Below are positions 33,890 to 41,606 of a stretch of 64,000 nucleotides of DNA, in pieces; positions within the stretch are counted from its first letter, which is position 1, and each line of letters begins with the position of its first letter. The stretch is from the NCBI GenBank assembly GCA_026125285.1, contig JAHCLO010000003.1, forward strand, positions 166,661-230,660. Reading direction: 5' to 3'. The notes below the pieces were generated by a model. It did no database searches, had not been told where the DNA came from, and saw only the letters and a program-made list of their open reading frames with translations. Source of the stretch: Verrucomicrobiia bacterium (GTDB taxonomy: Bacteria; Verrucomicrobiota; Verrucomicrobiia; Limisphaerales; JADLHS01). Both the position numbers and the translations under genes were made by a program.

Positions 33890-35452
33890 ATGAAATCCCA
33901 GGTCGAAATCTACGATACGACTCTGCGCGACGGCGCGCAGGGTGAAGGCATCAATTTCTCGGCAATGGACAAGCTGCGCATCGCCGAGAAGCTCGACGCC
34001 TTCGGGGTTCATTACATTGAAGGCGGCTGGCCGGGCAGCAATCCCAAGGACATGGAGTTTTTCAAACAGGCCGCCCGGCGCAAGTGGCGCAACGCCAGGA
34101 TCGCCGCTTTTAGCATGACACGTCGTAAGGGCGTCGCTGTGGAGAAAGACGAACTCATGCGGCTCATCCTCGAAGCGGAAACTCCGGTCGTGACCATCGT
34201 CGGCAAGACCTGGCTGCTCCACGTCACGGAAGTCCTGCGCGCCAAGCCAGACGAGAATCTGGCCATGATTGGTGATACGATCCGCTACTTGAAAGATCAC
34301 GGCAAACGCGTGATCTACGATGCCGAGCACAGTTTCGATGGTTACACGGACGCGGCGGAGTACGCACTCGCCACCTGGCAGGCGGCGGAAAAGGCTGGCG
34401 CGGAGTGTATCGTGCTTTGCGACACCAATGGTGGTCGCCTGCCGGGCGAAATCGCCAAAGTCACTGCCCTGGCAAAATCAAAGTTGAACTGTCCCATTGG
34501 CATTCACACCCACAACGACTGCGGGTTTGGCGTAGCCAACGCGATTGCCGGCATCGAAGCCGGCGCCACCCAGGTCCAGGGCACCATCAACGGTTTTGGC
34601 GAGCGCACGGGCAATTGCAATCTCATCAGCGTGATCCCGGCCCTGCAATTGAAGATGGGCCTGCGCGGCGTGCCGGCCAAATCGCTGCCCAAGCTCAAGG
34701 AGCTTTCCGAGTTTGTGAACGAGTTGGCCAATGTGCGGCATGATGCCCGCGCACCGTGGGTGGGCCAATCCGCCTTTGCGCACAAGGGCGGTATGCATGT
34801 TCACGCCATCGAACGGGTGGCGCGTAGTTACGAGCACATCAGCCCCGAGGCCGTCGGAAACTTCCGTCGTGTGTTGGTGAGTGACATGTCCGGCCGTACC
34901 AACATTCTGATGAAAGCAAAGGAGCTTGGTTTCAAGCTCGCACCCGACGCGCCCGAAACACGCCAGATCACGTCTCGCGTCAAGGAATTGGAGGCCGCCG
35001 GCTATGAGTACGAAGCAGCAGAAGCCTCGCTGGCGCTGCTGATCCGCGGCATCCTCGAACACAACCCCGACCTGCTGTTTACGGTGGAGGCGTATCATGT
35101 CTCGATGCGAAGTCACGGAACGGAGTCCGTTTGTGAGGCCACCGTCAAAGTACGGGTCGGCGACAAGGTGTCGCACACGGTTGCCGAGGGTGACGGCCCG
35201 GTGAACGCGCTGGATGGCGCGTTGCGCGCGGCGCTGGGTCGTTTGTTTCCGCAACTCCGCCGAATTCGCCTGGTGGATTACAAGGTACGCATTCTGGACG
35301 GGGTGGCCGGAACGGCCGCCAAAACGCGCGTCCTCATCACGTCCACCGACGACAAACGTGAATGGGGCACGGTGGGCGTGGACGAGAACATCATCAGCGC
35401 CAGCCTGCAAGCCCTGGTGGACTCAATGGAATACGCGCTGTTGAACAGATGA
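33890..35452 (+). CDS. cimA: (R)-Citramalate synthase
   Basis: A 520-residue enzyme of the HMGL/2-isopropylmalate synthase superfamily that condenses pyruvate and acetyl-CoA to citramalate, the first step of the threonine-independent isoleucine route. The start VEIYDTTLRDGAQGEGINFSAMDKLRIAEKLDAFGVHYIEGGWPGSNPKD is diagnostic of the TIGR00977 (CimA/LeuA-related) group; 'GEGINFS' rather than 'SPGxxFS' separates it from LeuA. Catalytic metal ligands are the D of TTLRDG and the histidines of GIHTHNDCGFGVAN. The C-terminal LeuA-dimer regulatory domain is present (CEATVKVRVGDKVSHTVAEGDGPVNALDGALRAAL), consistent with isoleucine feedback. ATG 33890 was preferred to TTG 33884. valS starts 7 bases downstream, so branched-chain amino acid synthesis and Val-tRNA charging are coupled. 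Confidence 0.9.
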   Translation: MKSQVEIYDTTLRDGAQGEGINFSAMDKLRIAEKLDAFGVHYIEGGWPGSNPKDMEFFKQAARRKWRNARIAAFSMTRRKGVAVEKDELMRLILEAETPVVTIVGKTWLLHVTEVLRAKPDENLAMIGDTIRYLKDHGKRVIYDAEHSFDGYTDAAEYALATWQAAEKAGAECIVLCDTNGGRLPGEIAKVTALAKSKLNCPIGIHTHNDCGFGVANAIAGIEAGATQVQGTINGFGERTGNCNLISVIPALQLKMGLRGVPAKSLPKLKELSEFVNELANVRHDARAPWVGQSAFAHKGGMHVHAIERVARSYEHISPEAVGNFRRVLVSDMSGRTNILMKAKELGFKLAPDAPETRQITSRVKELEAAGYEYEAAEASLALLIRGILEHNPDLLFTVEAYHVSMRSHGTESVCEATVKVRVGDKVSHTVAEGDGPVNALDGALRAALGRLFPQLRRIRLVDYKVRILDGVAGTAAKTRVLITSTDDKREWGTVGVDENIISASLQALVDSMEYALLNR

Positions 35453-35459
35453 CTTTAGC

Positions 35460-38400
35460 ATGAGCGAAATACCCAAAGCCTACGAACCGCAGTCCGTCGA
35501 GGACAAATGGTATGACTTCTGGCTGAAGCAGGGTTGCTTCACCGCCGACCCGGCGCGTGTGAGCGCCCCGCGCCCCGCGTATGCCATCGTCATCCCGCCG
35601 CCGAACGTCACGGGCATGCTCCACATGGGGCACGTGCTCAACAACACCATTCAGGACATCCTTAGTCGCAAGGCGCGCATGGACGGCAAGGAAGTCCTCT
35701 GGCTGCCCGGCACGGACCACGCGGGCATCGCCACGCAGGTGCAGGTGGAAAAGGCGCTCAAGAAGGAGGAACGCAAAACGAAGCATGAGCTCGGGCGCGA
35801 GGAATTCCTCAAGCGCGTCTGGCAATGGAAGGAAAAGCACGGCGGCATCATCATCAACCAGCTCAAGAAACTCGGGTGCTCGTGCGATTGGACGCGCGAA
35901 CGCTTCACGATGGACCCGGAGTATTCGCGCTGCGTGCAGAAGGTCTTCGTCGAGCTTTACAAGAAAGGCCTCATCTATCGTGGCAAACGGATGGTGAACT
36001 GGTGTCCTGCCACGCAGACGGCGCTTTCGGACGAGGAAGTGGAGATGGAGGTGCAGAAGGGATTTCTCTACTACTTCAAGGTGCAAGTAGTGGAAAACGA
36101 TGGTTCGCCCGTGAAGTGTGATGCTCTCCCCCTCACCCCGGCCCTCTCCCCAAGGGAGAGGGAGAATCGTTCTCAGATTCTTGAAAAAACAACGACTGAC
36201 GACGGCTCGGCAGCGCCAGGAATTCCAGCAAACGCCCAACGACTGTCCCCTCTCCCCAAGGGAGAGGGTCAGGGTGAGGGGAAAGCGTCGGTGACAGGTC
36301 CAGTCATTGACTCCGAAGGCCGCGTCTTTCTGACCATCGCCACCACGCGGCCGGAAACGATTCCCGGCGACACGGCCATCGCGGTGAATCCGAAGGACCC
36401 GCGTTACGCAAAGTTCATTGGCAAGCACGCCATTCGTCCGTTGCCTGCGGAATTGCCGGTGGAGAAAAAGCTCATCCCGATCATCGGCGACGAATACGTG
36501 GACTTCGAGTTCGGCACGGGTGTGCTCAAGGTGACACCCGCACACGACAAGAACGACTTCGAGATCGGCCAACGTCACAAGCTTGCCGCAGTGGACATCA
36601 TGAACCCGAACGGTTCGATGAACGATCTCGCCGGCAAAGACCTCGCGGTCCTGGACCGCTTCGAGGCGCGCAAGGTGGCGGTGGAGAAGCTGAAGGAACT
36701 CGGCGCGTTGGAGAAGGAAGAACCGTACGAAAACAAAATCGGTTTCAGCCAGCGTGCGCGCGTGCCCATCGAACCGCGCCTGAGCGAGCAGTGGTTTTTG
36801 AAGTATCCCGCCGTGGAGCAATCCAAGGCGTGCGTACAGCAGGAGGGGAGCGCCGAGCACCCGCTCGGCTCGTTGGAAAATGAAACGGGATTGAGCCGAG
36901 CAGGTGCTCCGCGCTCCGGGAAGATGCGCTTTCATCCGCAGCGGTGGGCGAAGGTTTACGATCACTGGCTGACGAACATTCAGGACTGGTGCATCAGCCG
37001 TCAGCTTTGGTGGGGGCATCGGATTCCGGTGTGGTACAAGCGGATTCACGTCACAGAGGACAATTGGGTGGACACACTTGACTCATGGGGTTGGGACGAA
37101 TGGGTCGAAGGTAACTGGCAACGGCACGCCGAGTCCGATCCAAACGAAGCGACATTTGTCAGGATGATTCGGGTGTCGGACGGAACAGAGGTTGACCCAA
37201 ACACTCAACCAATGAGGCCGGCATTGACGAAAGATGAAGGCGAATACGACGTATATGTCGCAACGCTCTCGCCCGCCTTGGTTGAGAACTTTGAACAGTG
37301 TGGCTTCACCCAAGACCCCGATGTGCTCGATACCTGGTTCAGTTCTTGGCTCTGGCCGTTTGCCACGATGGGCTGGCCGGAGCAGACCGAGACGTTGAAG
37401 AAGTTTTATCCGACCACCGACCTCGTCACCGGGCCGGACATCATTTTCTTCTGGGTCGCGCGCATGATCATGGCCGGCTACGAGTTCATGGGTGACCTGC
37501 CGTTCCGCAACGTCTATTTCACCGGCATCATCCGCGACAAGCAGGGCCGCAAGATGTCGAAGACGCTCGGCAACTCGCCCGACCCGCTGGAACTCATCGC
37601 CAGATACGGTGCGGATGCGTTGCGCTTCGGCACGATGCGCAGCGCACCGCTCGGCCAGGACGTGCTCTTCGACGAGAAGGACGTGGAACTGGGCCGGAAC
37701 TTTTGCAACAAACTCTGGAACGCGTGCCGTTACCGCCAGATGCAAGGCGGCGAGGCACAAGGCGAAATTAATCCCTCGCTCCTCACCAACGACGACAAAT
37801 GGATTCTGCTCAAGCTTCATCAGGCCATCAAAGAAATCACCGAGGCATTGAACGGCTACAATTTCAACACGGCGGTGCAGACACTCTATCGCTTCTTCTG
37901 GAGCGAGTATTGCGACTGGTATGTGGAGGCGACGAAAGCAGTCTTGTCACGGCCAGCATCCGAGGCTTCTCCCTCTCCTCTCAAAGGGGAGAGGGCCGGG
38001 GCGAGCGGTGAGAATGAGAGTAATGCCCACGAGGCAGATGCCCCACCTCACCCTGACCCTCTCCCCCCCGCTCGGCGGGGCGGAGAGGGAACAGCAGGCG
38101 AACCGCTCACGACTTCATTAGGCGCTACTCCGTCGTCACAGAATCCGCTTCCTCACGTCGGCGGCTACGACGCGAGGAGGGCGAACACGCTTGCCGTGAT
38201 TGATTTCGTGCTCTCGCACACGTTGCGGTTGTTTCATCCGTTCCTGCCGTTCATCACGGAGGAACTCTGGCATGGCATGGGTTACGCCGACGACATGCCC
38301 GAAGGGCAGGGGGGCAAGACCATTATGAACGCGCCGTGGCCCAAACCCTTCGACAGCGATTTCCGCGATCACTATGGGCTGGATGATTGTCATCTCGAAT

Positions 38401-38852
38401 TTGCGCAGGCGAAATACGATCTGGTCACCGCAGGCCGCAATCTGCGGCGCATTGGCAACCTCCAGTCTGGCAGGAAGGTCACCTACGTTCTCAAGCCGGC
38501 CAGTCCCGTGCTGCCGCACGACGCCGAAGTCATCAGAATCCTCCTCAACGCCGAAGCGCTGGAGATTGTCGAGGATTACCAAGCGAAGAAAGGCACGCCC
38601 ACCGCGCACACAGCCTTGGGCGAATTATTCCTGCCGCTCGAAGGATTGGTGGACGTGGCCGCGGAGAAAGCGCGCTTGACCAAGGAAAGGGAAAGGATCG
38701 AAACGGAGATTCTGAAGGTGCAGCAGAAACTTTCCAGCCCCGCGTTCGCGCAAAAGGCGCCGCCACAGGTTTTGCAGGAACACCAGCAGCGCCTGGCTGA
38801 CTGGCAGGCAAAACTCGCCCACGTGCAAGCTGCTCTGACCGCGTTGGAGTGA
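35460..38852 (+). CDS. valS: Valyl-tRNA synthetase with in-frame palindromic-repeat insertions
   Basis: An 1130-residue class I synthetase charging tRNA-Val. HIGH-type motif: PPPNVTGMLHMGHVLNNT (H55-M-G-H58). The editing-domain start is FLTIATTRPET (about 290-300). DWCISRQLWWGHRIPVWY and DVLDTWFSSWLWPF lead to KMSKT at 698-702 (GRKMSKTLGNSPDP). The anticodon-binding domain has LFHPFLPFITEELW, and a C-terminal coiled coil (RLTKERERIETEILKVQQKL) closes it. Bacterial ValRS is normally 880-950 residues. The excess includes three repeat-made insertions: residues about 221-283, 461-486 and 832-883, all in frame and without stops. A further longer-than-usual segment lies at about 530-617. All catalytic motifs are intact and there is no second valS here, so the gene is presumably functional. 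The gene begins 7 bases after cimA. Confidence 0.93.
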   Translation: MSEIPKAYEPQSVEDKWYDFWLKQGCFTADPARVSAPRPAYAIVIPPPNVTGMLHMGHVLNNTIQDILSRKARMDGKEVLWLPGTDHAGIATQVQVEKALKKEERKTKHELGREEFLKRVWQWKEKHGGIIINQLKKLGCSCDWTRERFTMDPEYSRCVQKVFVELYKKGLIYRGKRMVNWCPATQTALSDEEVEMEVQKGFLYYFKVQVVENDGSPVKCDALPLTPALSPRERENRSQILEKTTTDDGSAAPGIPANAQRLSPLPKGEGQGEGKASVTGPVIDSEGRVFLTIATTRPETIPGDTAIAVNPKDPRYAKFIGKHAIRPLPAELPVEKKLIPIIGDEYVDFEFGTGVLKVTPAHDKNDFEIGQRHKLAAVDIMNPNGSMNDLAGKDLAVLDRFEARKVAVEKLKELGALEKEEPYENKIGFSQRARVPIEPRLSEQWFLKYPAVEQSKACVQQEGSAEHPLGSLENETGLSRAGAPRSGKMRFHPQRWAKVYDHWLTNIQDWCISRQLWWGHRIPVWYKRIHVTEDNWVDTLDSWGWDEWVEGNWQRHAESDPNEATFVRMIRVSDGTEVDPNTQPMRPALTKDEGEYDVYVATLSPALVENFEQCGFTQDPDVLDTWFSSWLWPFATMGWPEQTETLKKFYPTTDLVTGPDIIFFWVARMIMAGYEFMGDLPFRNVYFTGIIRDKQGRKMSKTLGNSPDPLELIARYGADALRFGTMRSAPLGQDVLFDEKDVELGRNFCNKLWNACRYRQMQGGEAQGEINPSLLTNDDKWILLKLHQAIKEITEALNGYNFNTAVQTLYRFFWSEYCDWYVEATKAVLSRPASEASPSPLKGERAGASGENESNAHEADAPPHPDPLPPARRGGEGTAGEPLTTSLGATPSSQNPLPHVGGYDARRANTLAVIDFVLSHTLRLFHPFLPFITEELWHGMGYADDMPEGQGGKTIMNAPWPKPFDSDFRDHYGLDDCHLEFAQAKYDLVTAGRNLRRIGNLQSGRKVTYVLKPASPVLPHDAEVIRILLNAEALEIVEDYQAKKGTPTAHTALGELFLPLEGLVDVAAEKARLTKERERIETEILKVQQKLSSPAFAQKAPPQVLQEHQQRLADWQAKLAHVQAALTALE
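36129..36281. repeat. In-frame MITE-like element in valS (insertion 1)
   Basis: This 153-bp element (51 codons exactly) has imperfect terminal inverted repeats of about 34 bp, at 36129-36162 and 36248-36281. Each end consists of CCCCTCACCC followed by a CCCTCTCCC/GGGAGAGGG-type hairpin. It adds the peptide LTPALSPRERE...SPLPKGEGQGEG just before the editing-domain motif of ValRS. Repeats with this CCCTCACCCTGACCCTCTCC look are common intergenic palindromes in many bacteria; placement inside an essential gene is unusual. Confidence 0.88.
36847..36917. repeat. In-frame palindromic element of a second family in valS (insertion 2)
   Basis: A 71-bp imperfect palindrome. The arm at 36847-36871 (GGAGCGCCGAGCACCCGCTC...) matches the reverse complement of 36893-36917 at 23 of 25 positions. 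It encodes about 26 extra residues (EGSAEHPLGSLENETGLSRAGAPRS) in the loop between the editing domain and the GKMRFHPQRW return to the catalytic domain. Confidence 0.87.
37971..38089. repeat. In-frame repeat pair in valS (insertion 3)
   Basis: Two copies of the same unit as in insertion 1 but in opposite arrangement: a hairpin followed by GGGCCGGGGCGAG at 37971-38005, and CCTCACCCTGACC followed by a hairpin at 38046-38089. Here the CCTCACC ends face inward, whereas in insertion 1 they face outward. It encodes SPSPLKGERAGASGENE...PHPDPLPPARRGGEG inside the anticodon-binding region. Confidence 0.87.
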
Positions 38853-38972
38853 CCAACTGCTTCTGCTTGAAGCTCGTAGATATCGTCAAGCAGGCTGGAG
38901 GTCAGACCATCCAGAACGGGAATGGTCATCGCGAAGGATTGTGCCTGATGCTTACAAATTGGAATAAACTAT

Positions 38973-39001
38973 TTGACGCCGACAACGGCATCTGTTATGA
39001 A
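38973..39001 (+). promoter_or_regulatory. Sigma-70-type promoter candidate of the Ala-rich protein gene
   Basis: TTGACG (38973-38978), a 17-base spacer and TATGAA (38996-39001) lie 44 bases before the ATG, and AGGA sits just upstream of the start codon. The surrounding 190 bases after valS are AT-richer than the neighbouring genes and otherwise empty. Confidence 0.6.
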
Positions 39002-39045
39002 TCTTGCAGTATTTGGAACGAACACTGATAATCCTTAGGACTTGT

Positions 39046-39774
39046 ATGAGAATACTTACCGTTACGTTGTTGGCTGTTGCGCTGCTAGGCCAGTGCATGA
39101 CCTCCTTTGCGGGCAGTCCCGGGTCTGCCACCTCGACAAAGAAGGCCCTTGCCAAGTCACCCGTGGCTGAAGTCCCGGCTATGGCTGCGGACTTCGTGGC
39201 TAAAGCCAAAACTTCGGAGCGGGATGCAGTAACCACTGATGTGGTTAAATGGGCTGTTAAATCGCATCCGAGTATCGCGCCCGCTGTAGTTGGCGCCATC
39301 GCTCGCAAGACTCCCGAAGCTGCGTCCGTGGCTGCTTCCACTGCTGCGTCAATCCAGCCCAAGCAGGCGAAGCTGATCGCGCAGGCCGCTGTGGCGGCTG
39401 CGCCGAGCCAAGCCGGCCAGATTGTCAAAGGTGTGTGCAAGGCTGTTCCGAGTGCTTATCGCGAGGTTGCGCTGGCGGCTTCCGGAGTTGCTCCGTCAGC
39501 GACTCGAGAGATTCTGTTGGGTGTCGGTGCGGCTTTGCCAAACCTGCAAGCCAACATAGACACCGCGATTGCGAGCTCCGGTAACGGCACGCCTTCGGTC
39601 ACTGCAGCGCTTGATTCGACTACCGGCTCTACCACAGTGGCCGCAGGGAATCCGACGCCAGTTTATCGTGCGCCCACGATCGGTGCGCCCTATGTGCCGC
39701 TTTCTGGTACCGCCACCAACGCACCTCCAGGGAACAATGTGCCTCCTGGTGGGCGCGATTACGCGGCCCCTTGA
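39046..39774 (+). CDS. Small Ala-rich secreted protein of unknown function
   Basis: A 242-residue exported protein, signal peptide MRILTVTLLAVALLGQCMTSFA. I do not recognise the family. The central part is a run of short amphipathic Ala/Val/Lys helices with a recurring APAxxxxIA pattern (SIAPAVVGAIARKTPEAASVAASTA, KLIAQAAVAAAPSQAGQIVKGVCKAVPSAYREVALAASGVAPSATREILLGVGAALP), spaced at about 20-25 residues, so a helical-repeat fold is possible. The C-terminus is Pro/Gly/Thr-rich and disordered (TPVYRAPTIGAPYVPLSG...APPGNNVPPGG). It is monocistronic: a good promoter candidate upstream and an intrinsic terminator immediately after. Codon use is less GC-biased than its neighbours, consistent with high expression or a different origin. 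Confidence 0.78.
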   Translation: MRILTVTLLAVALLGQCMTSFAGSPGSATSTKKALAKSPVAEVPAMAADFVAKAKTSERDAVTTDVVKWAVKSHPSIAPAVVGAIARKTPEAASVAASTAASIQPKQAKLIAQAAVAAAPSQAGQIVKGVCKAVPSAYREVALAASGVAPSATREILLGVGAALPNLQANIDTAIASSGNGTPSVTAALDSTTGSTTVAAGNPTPVYRAPTIGAPYVPLSGTATNAPPGNNVPPGGRDYAAP

Positions 39775-39789
39775 TATTCCCATCTCCTT

Positions 39790-39820
39790 AAAGCCCATCT
39801 CATTTTGAGATGGGCTTTTT
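39790..39820 (+). terminator. Intrinsic terminator
   Basis: A perfect 13-base-pair stem (39790-39802 with 39806-39818: AAAGCCCATCTCA, three-base TTT loop, TGAGATGGGCTTT) runs into a T tract. It is the clearest rho-independent terminator in the window and ends the Ala-rich protein gene. The A tract on the other side could also serve the convergent O-antigen-ligase gene. Confidence 0.9.
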
Positions 39821-39915
39821 ACTTGTTTCTGAAGCCACAAAAGGGGCGACGTTTGAACGGATTCTGGAGCAACTTGCCCCGATTGTGCCAGATCAACAAC
39901 GAAAGATGTCCAGGC

Positions 39916-41466
39916 TTACGGACCACCTCTTCGGGACACGCTAAACAGTACGGCGCAGAGTAGCAGAAACAACAATACGATTGAATAGATTTGGAGTGGC
40001 AAATCAAATCGGGCGTGAACCAGACAGCCGATCAAAGCGATCCAGATAAGGGCTACGAAACGGCGACCACCGTGAATGCCCCCGGGCAGAAACCATCGCA
40101 CCAGCACGCAGAGGAATGCGGTGGCAATCAGCAGACTTCCCAAGCGCCCGAAGGTAATCCGGGTTTCCAGCCAGTCGTTGTGCAACTGCGCTGGCCAATA
40201 CTCGTCAGGTGAAGCGCGATACAACTGGAAGATCGGATTGAACGTGCCCGGCCCCGTGCCAAACCACCGGAAATCCTCGGCTATGCGTCGGGCCGTCTGA
40301 TTAATCAATTCCCGCCCCACAAAACCCTGCTCCAAATCCGCCATCCGTGCCTCCAACTTCTCCCATCCGTAAATGGAACCCAGGGTAAGCGATCCGGCGA
40401 AGAAGACGACCAGCAGGACAAAGGTCAAGCTCACGGTCGCCGGGGACGCCCGTGAAGCGGATCGCCGCCACAGGGAGAAAAAAAGCAACACCACGGAGGT
40501 CATCACCATCAGACCCGCCGCGACCAACGCACCGCCGCGGGCCAAAGAAAGGATCGGACAGGCGGCCATAATGACGCCGCAGAGCAGCAGCAGGTGATGC
40601 TTCCAGCGCCGGAATCCGGCATTGCGATGAAGAGTCCACCAGAAGCCTAGACAAACCGGCCAGATCAGATTGAAATAGGCAGCGGCATTAGCCCGGTAGG
40701 CGTAGGGGCCAAATTGCGCTTCGGGTGACTTGTTTACGCGCGGCTCCATCAGCCAAAGCAGCTTGCCCACGTCGCTCACCCGCTGGGCAATACCCTGCAA
40801 TCCAAGCAAGGCCCCGTTCACGCAAAGTAACCAGAGCAGATTTCGCAAGCGGGTCGGCAGCAACTGCGCGCTTGCCTCGTTTTGTGCATGCACCGCGCGG
40901 CGTTCAGCGCGTTCCTCGCTGAGGGTCGTGCCTAGCAGCCAGTCACAGGTCGCCCAAAAAAAGCCGGCCAGCGCTGTGTAATTCCAAAATGCTTGCCAGG
41001 TCCTAGTGTGGTCGTAACTGTGCGGCAGCCACCCGATGATGTCATGATAATGAAAACCCAGACTCTCGGGCCTCCAAGTGGAGCGCGCGTTCAGGGCACT
41101 GATCAAGCAATAGAGCAAGATCACTACTGTGACTCCGAAAAGGAGACTCGTGAGGTAATGCAGCCGGTGCGCCAGCAGGGGCGCGGTAGCGGTGTTTGGT
41201 TGCCAGCGGGGCGGTTGATAGCCCAACCCTCTTCGGACGCACCATTTGAAGCCCAGCAAACCACCCAGCAAATAGCCAGTGATGTTCATGGTCCAGATGG
41301 ACCAAGGCTGTGTTGTGCCAAACGCCCAAGGGCTGAACACCACGGCAAAGTAGATCAGCCACCCGGAAAAGTGATCCACCAAGCGATACGCTACCACGGC
41401 GCGCAGACTGGTCGCGTTCAAGCGACCAACCACCGCGCTGTGCTCGCCGCTCACGGGTAAAGTCAT
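39916..41466 (-). CDS. O-antigen ligase-like polytopic membrane protein
   Basis: A 516-residue inner-membrane protein with about ten to twelve hydrophobic segments (LIYFAVVFSPWAFG, NITGYLLGGLLGF, YLTSLLFGVTVVILLYCLI, HHLLLLCGVIMAACPILSLARGGALVAAGLMVMTSVVLLFFSLW, VSLTFVLLVVFFAGSLTLG and others). The large periplasmic loop before the last helices has the Wzy_C/WaaL-type features GTGPGTFNPIFQLYRASPDEYWPAQLHNDWLETRITFGRLG; the H-N-D-W-L-E block corresponds to the conserved loop of ligases and polymerases. The role is polymerising or ligating a surface glycan. ATG 41466 ends the ORF at the edge of the IS region, so its promoter lies within about 80 bases of the outer insertion element. Confidence 0.82.
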   Translation of the reverse strand: MTLPVSGEHSAVVGRLNATSLRAVVAYRLVDHFSGWLIYFAVVFSPWAFGTTQPWSIWTMNITGYLLGGLLGFKWCVRRGLGYQPPRWQPNTATAPLLAHRLHYLTSLLFGVTVVILLYCLISALNARSTWRPESLGFHYHDIIGWLPHSYDHTRTWQAFWNYTALAGFFWATCDWLLGTTLSEERAERRAVHAQNEASAQLLPTRLRNLLWLLCVNGALLGLQGIAQRVSDVGKLLWLMEPRVNKSPEAQFGPYAYRANAAAYFNLIWPVCLGFWWTLHRNAGFRRWKHHLLLLCGVIMAACPILSLARGGALVAAGLMVMTSVVLLFFSLWRRSASRASPATVSLTFVLLVVFFAGSLTLGSIYGWEKLEARMADLEQGFVGRELINQTARRIAEDFRWFGTGPGTFNPIFQLYRASPDEYWPAQLHNDWLETRITFGRLGSLLIATAFLCVLVRWFLPGGIHGGRRFVALIWIALIGCLVHARFDLPLQIYSIVLLFLLLCAVLFSVSRRGGP

Positions 41467-41606
41467 GTGCGGACATTGAACTGGTTCAGCGGAAGCATCT
41501 CAACAGCGATTTCGCAAGATTCTAAGCTGTCTTTTGGGGGAATGCAGGGTTACAACGGTTTGAGCAGATGCGCATTGTCAAAGTTGAAGCCCATTTTCTT
41601 TTTTCT

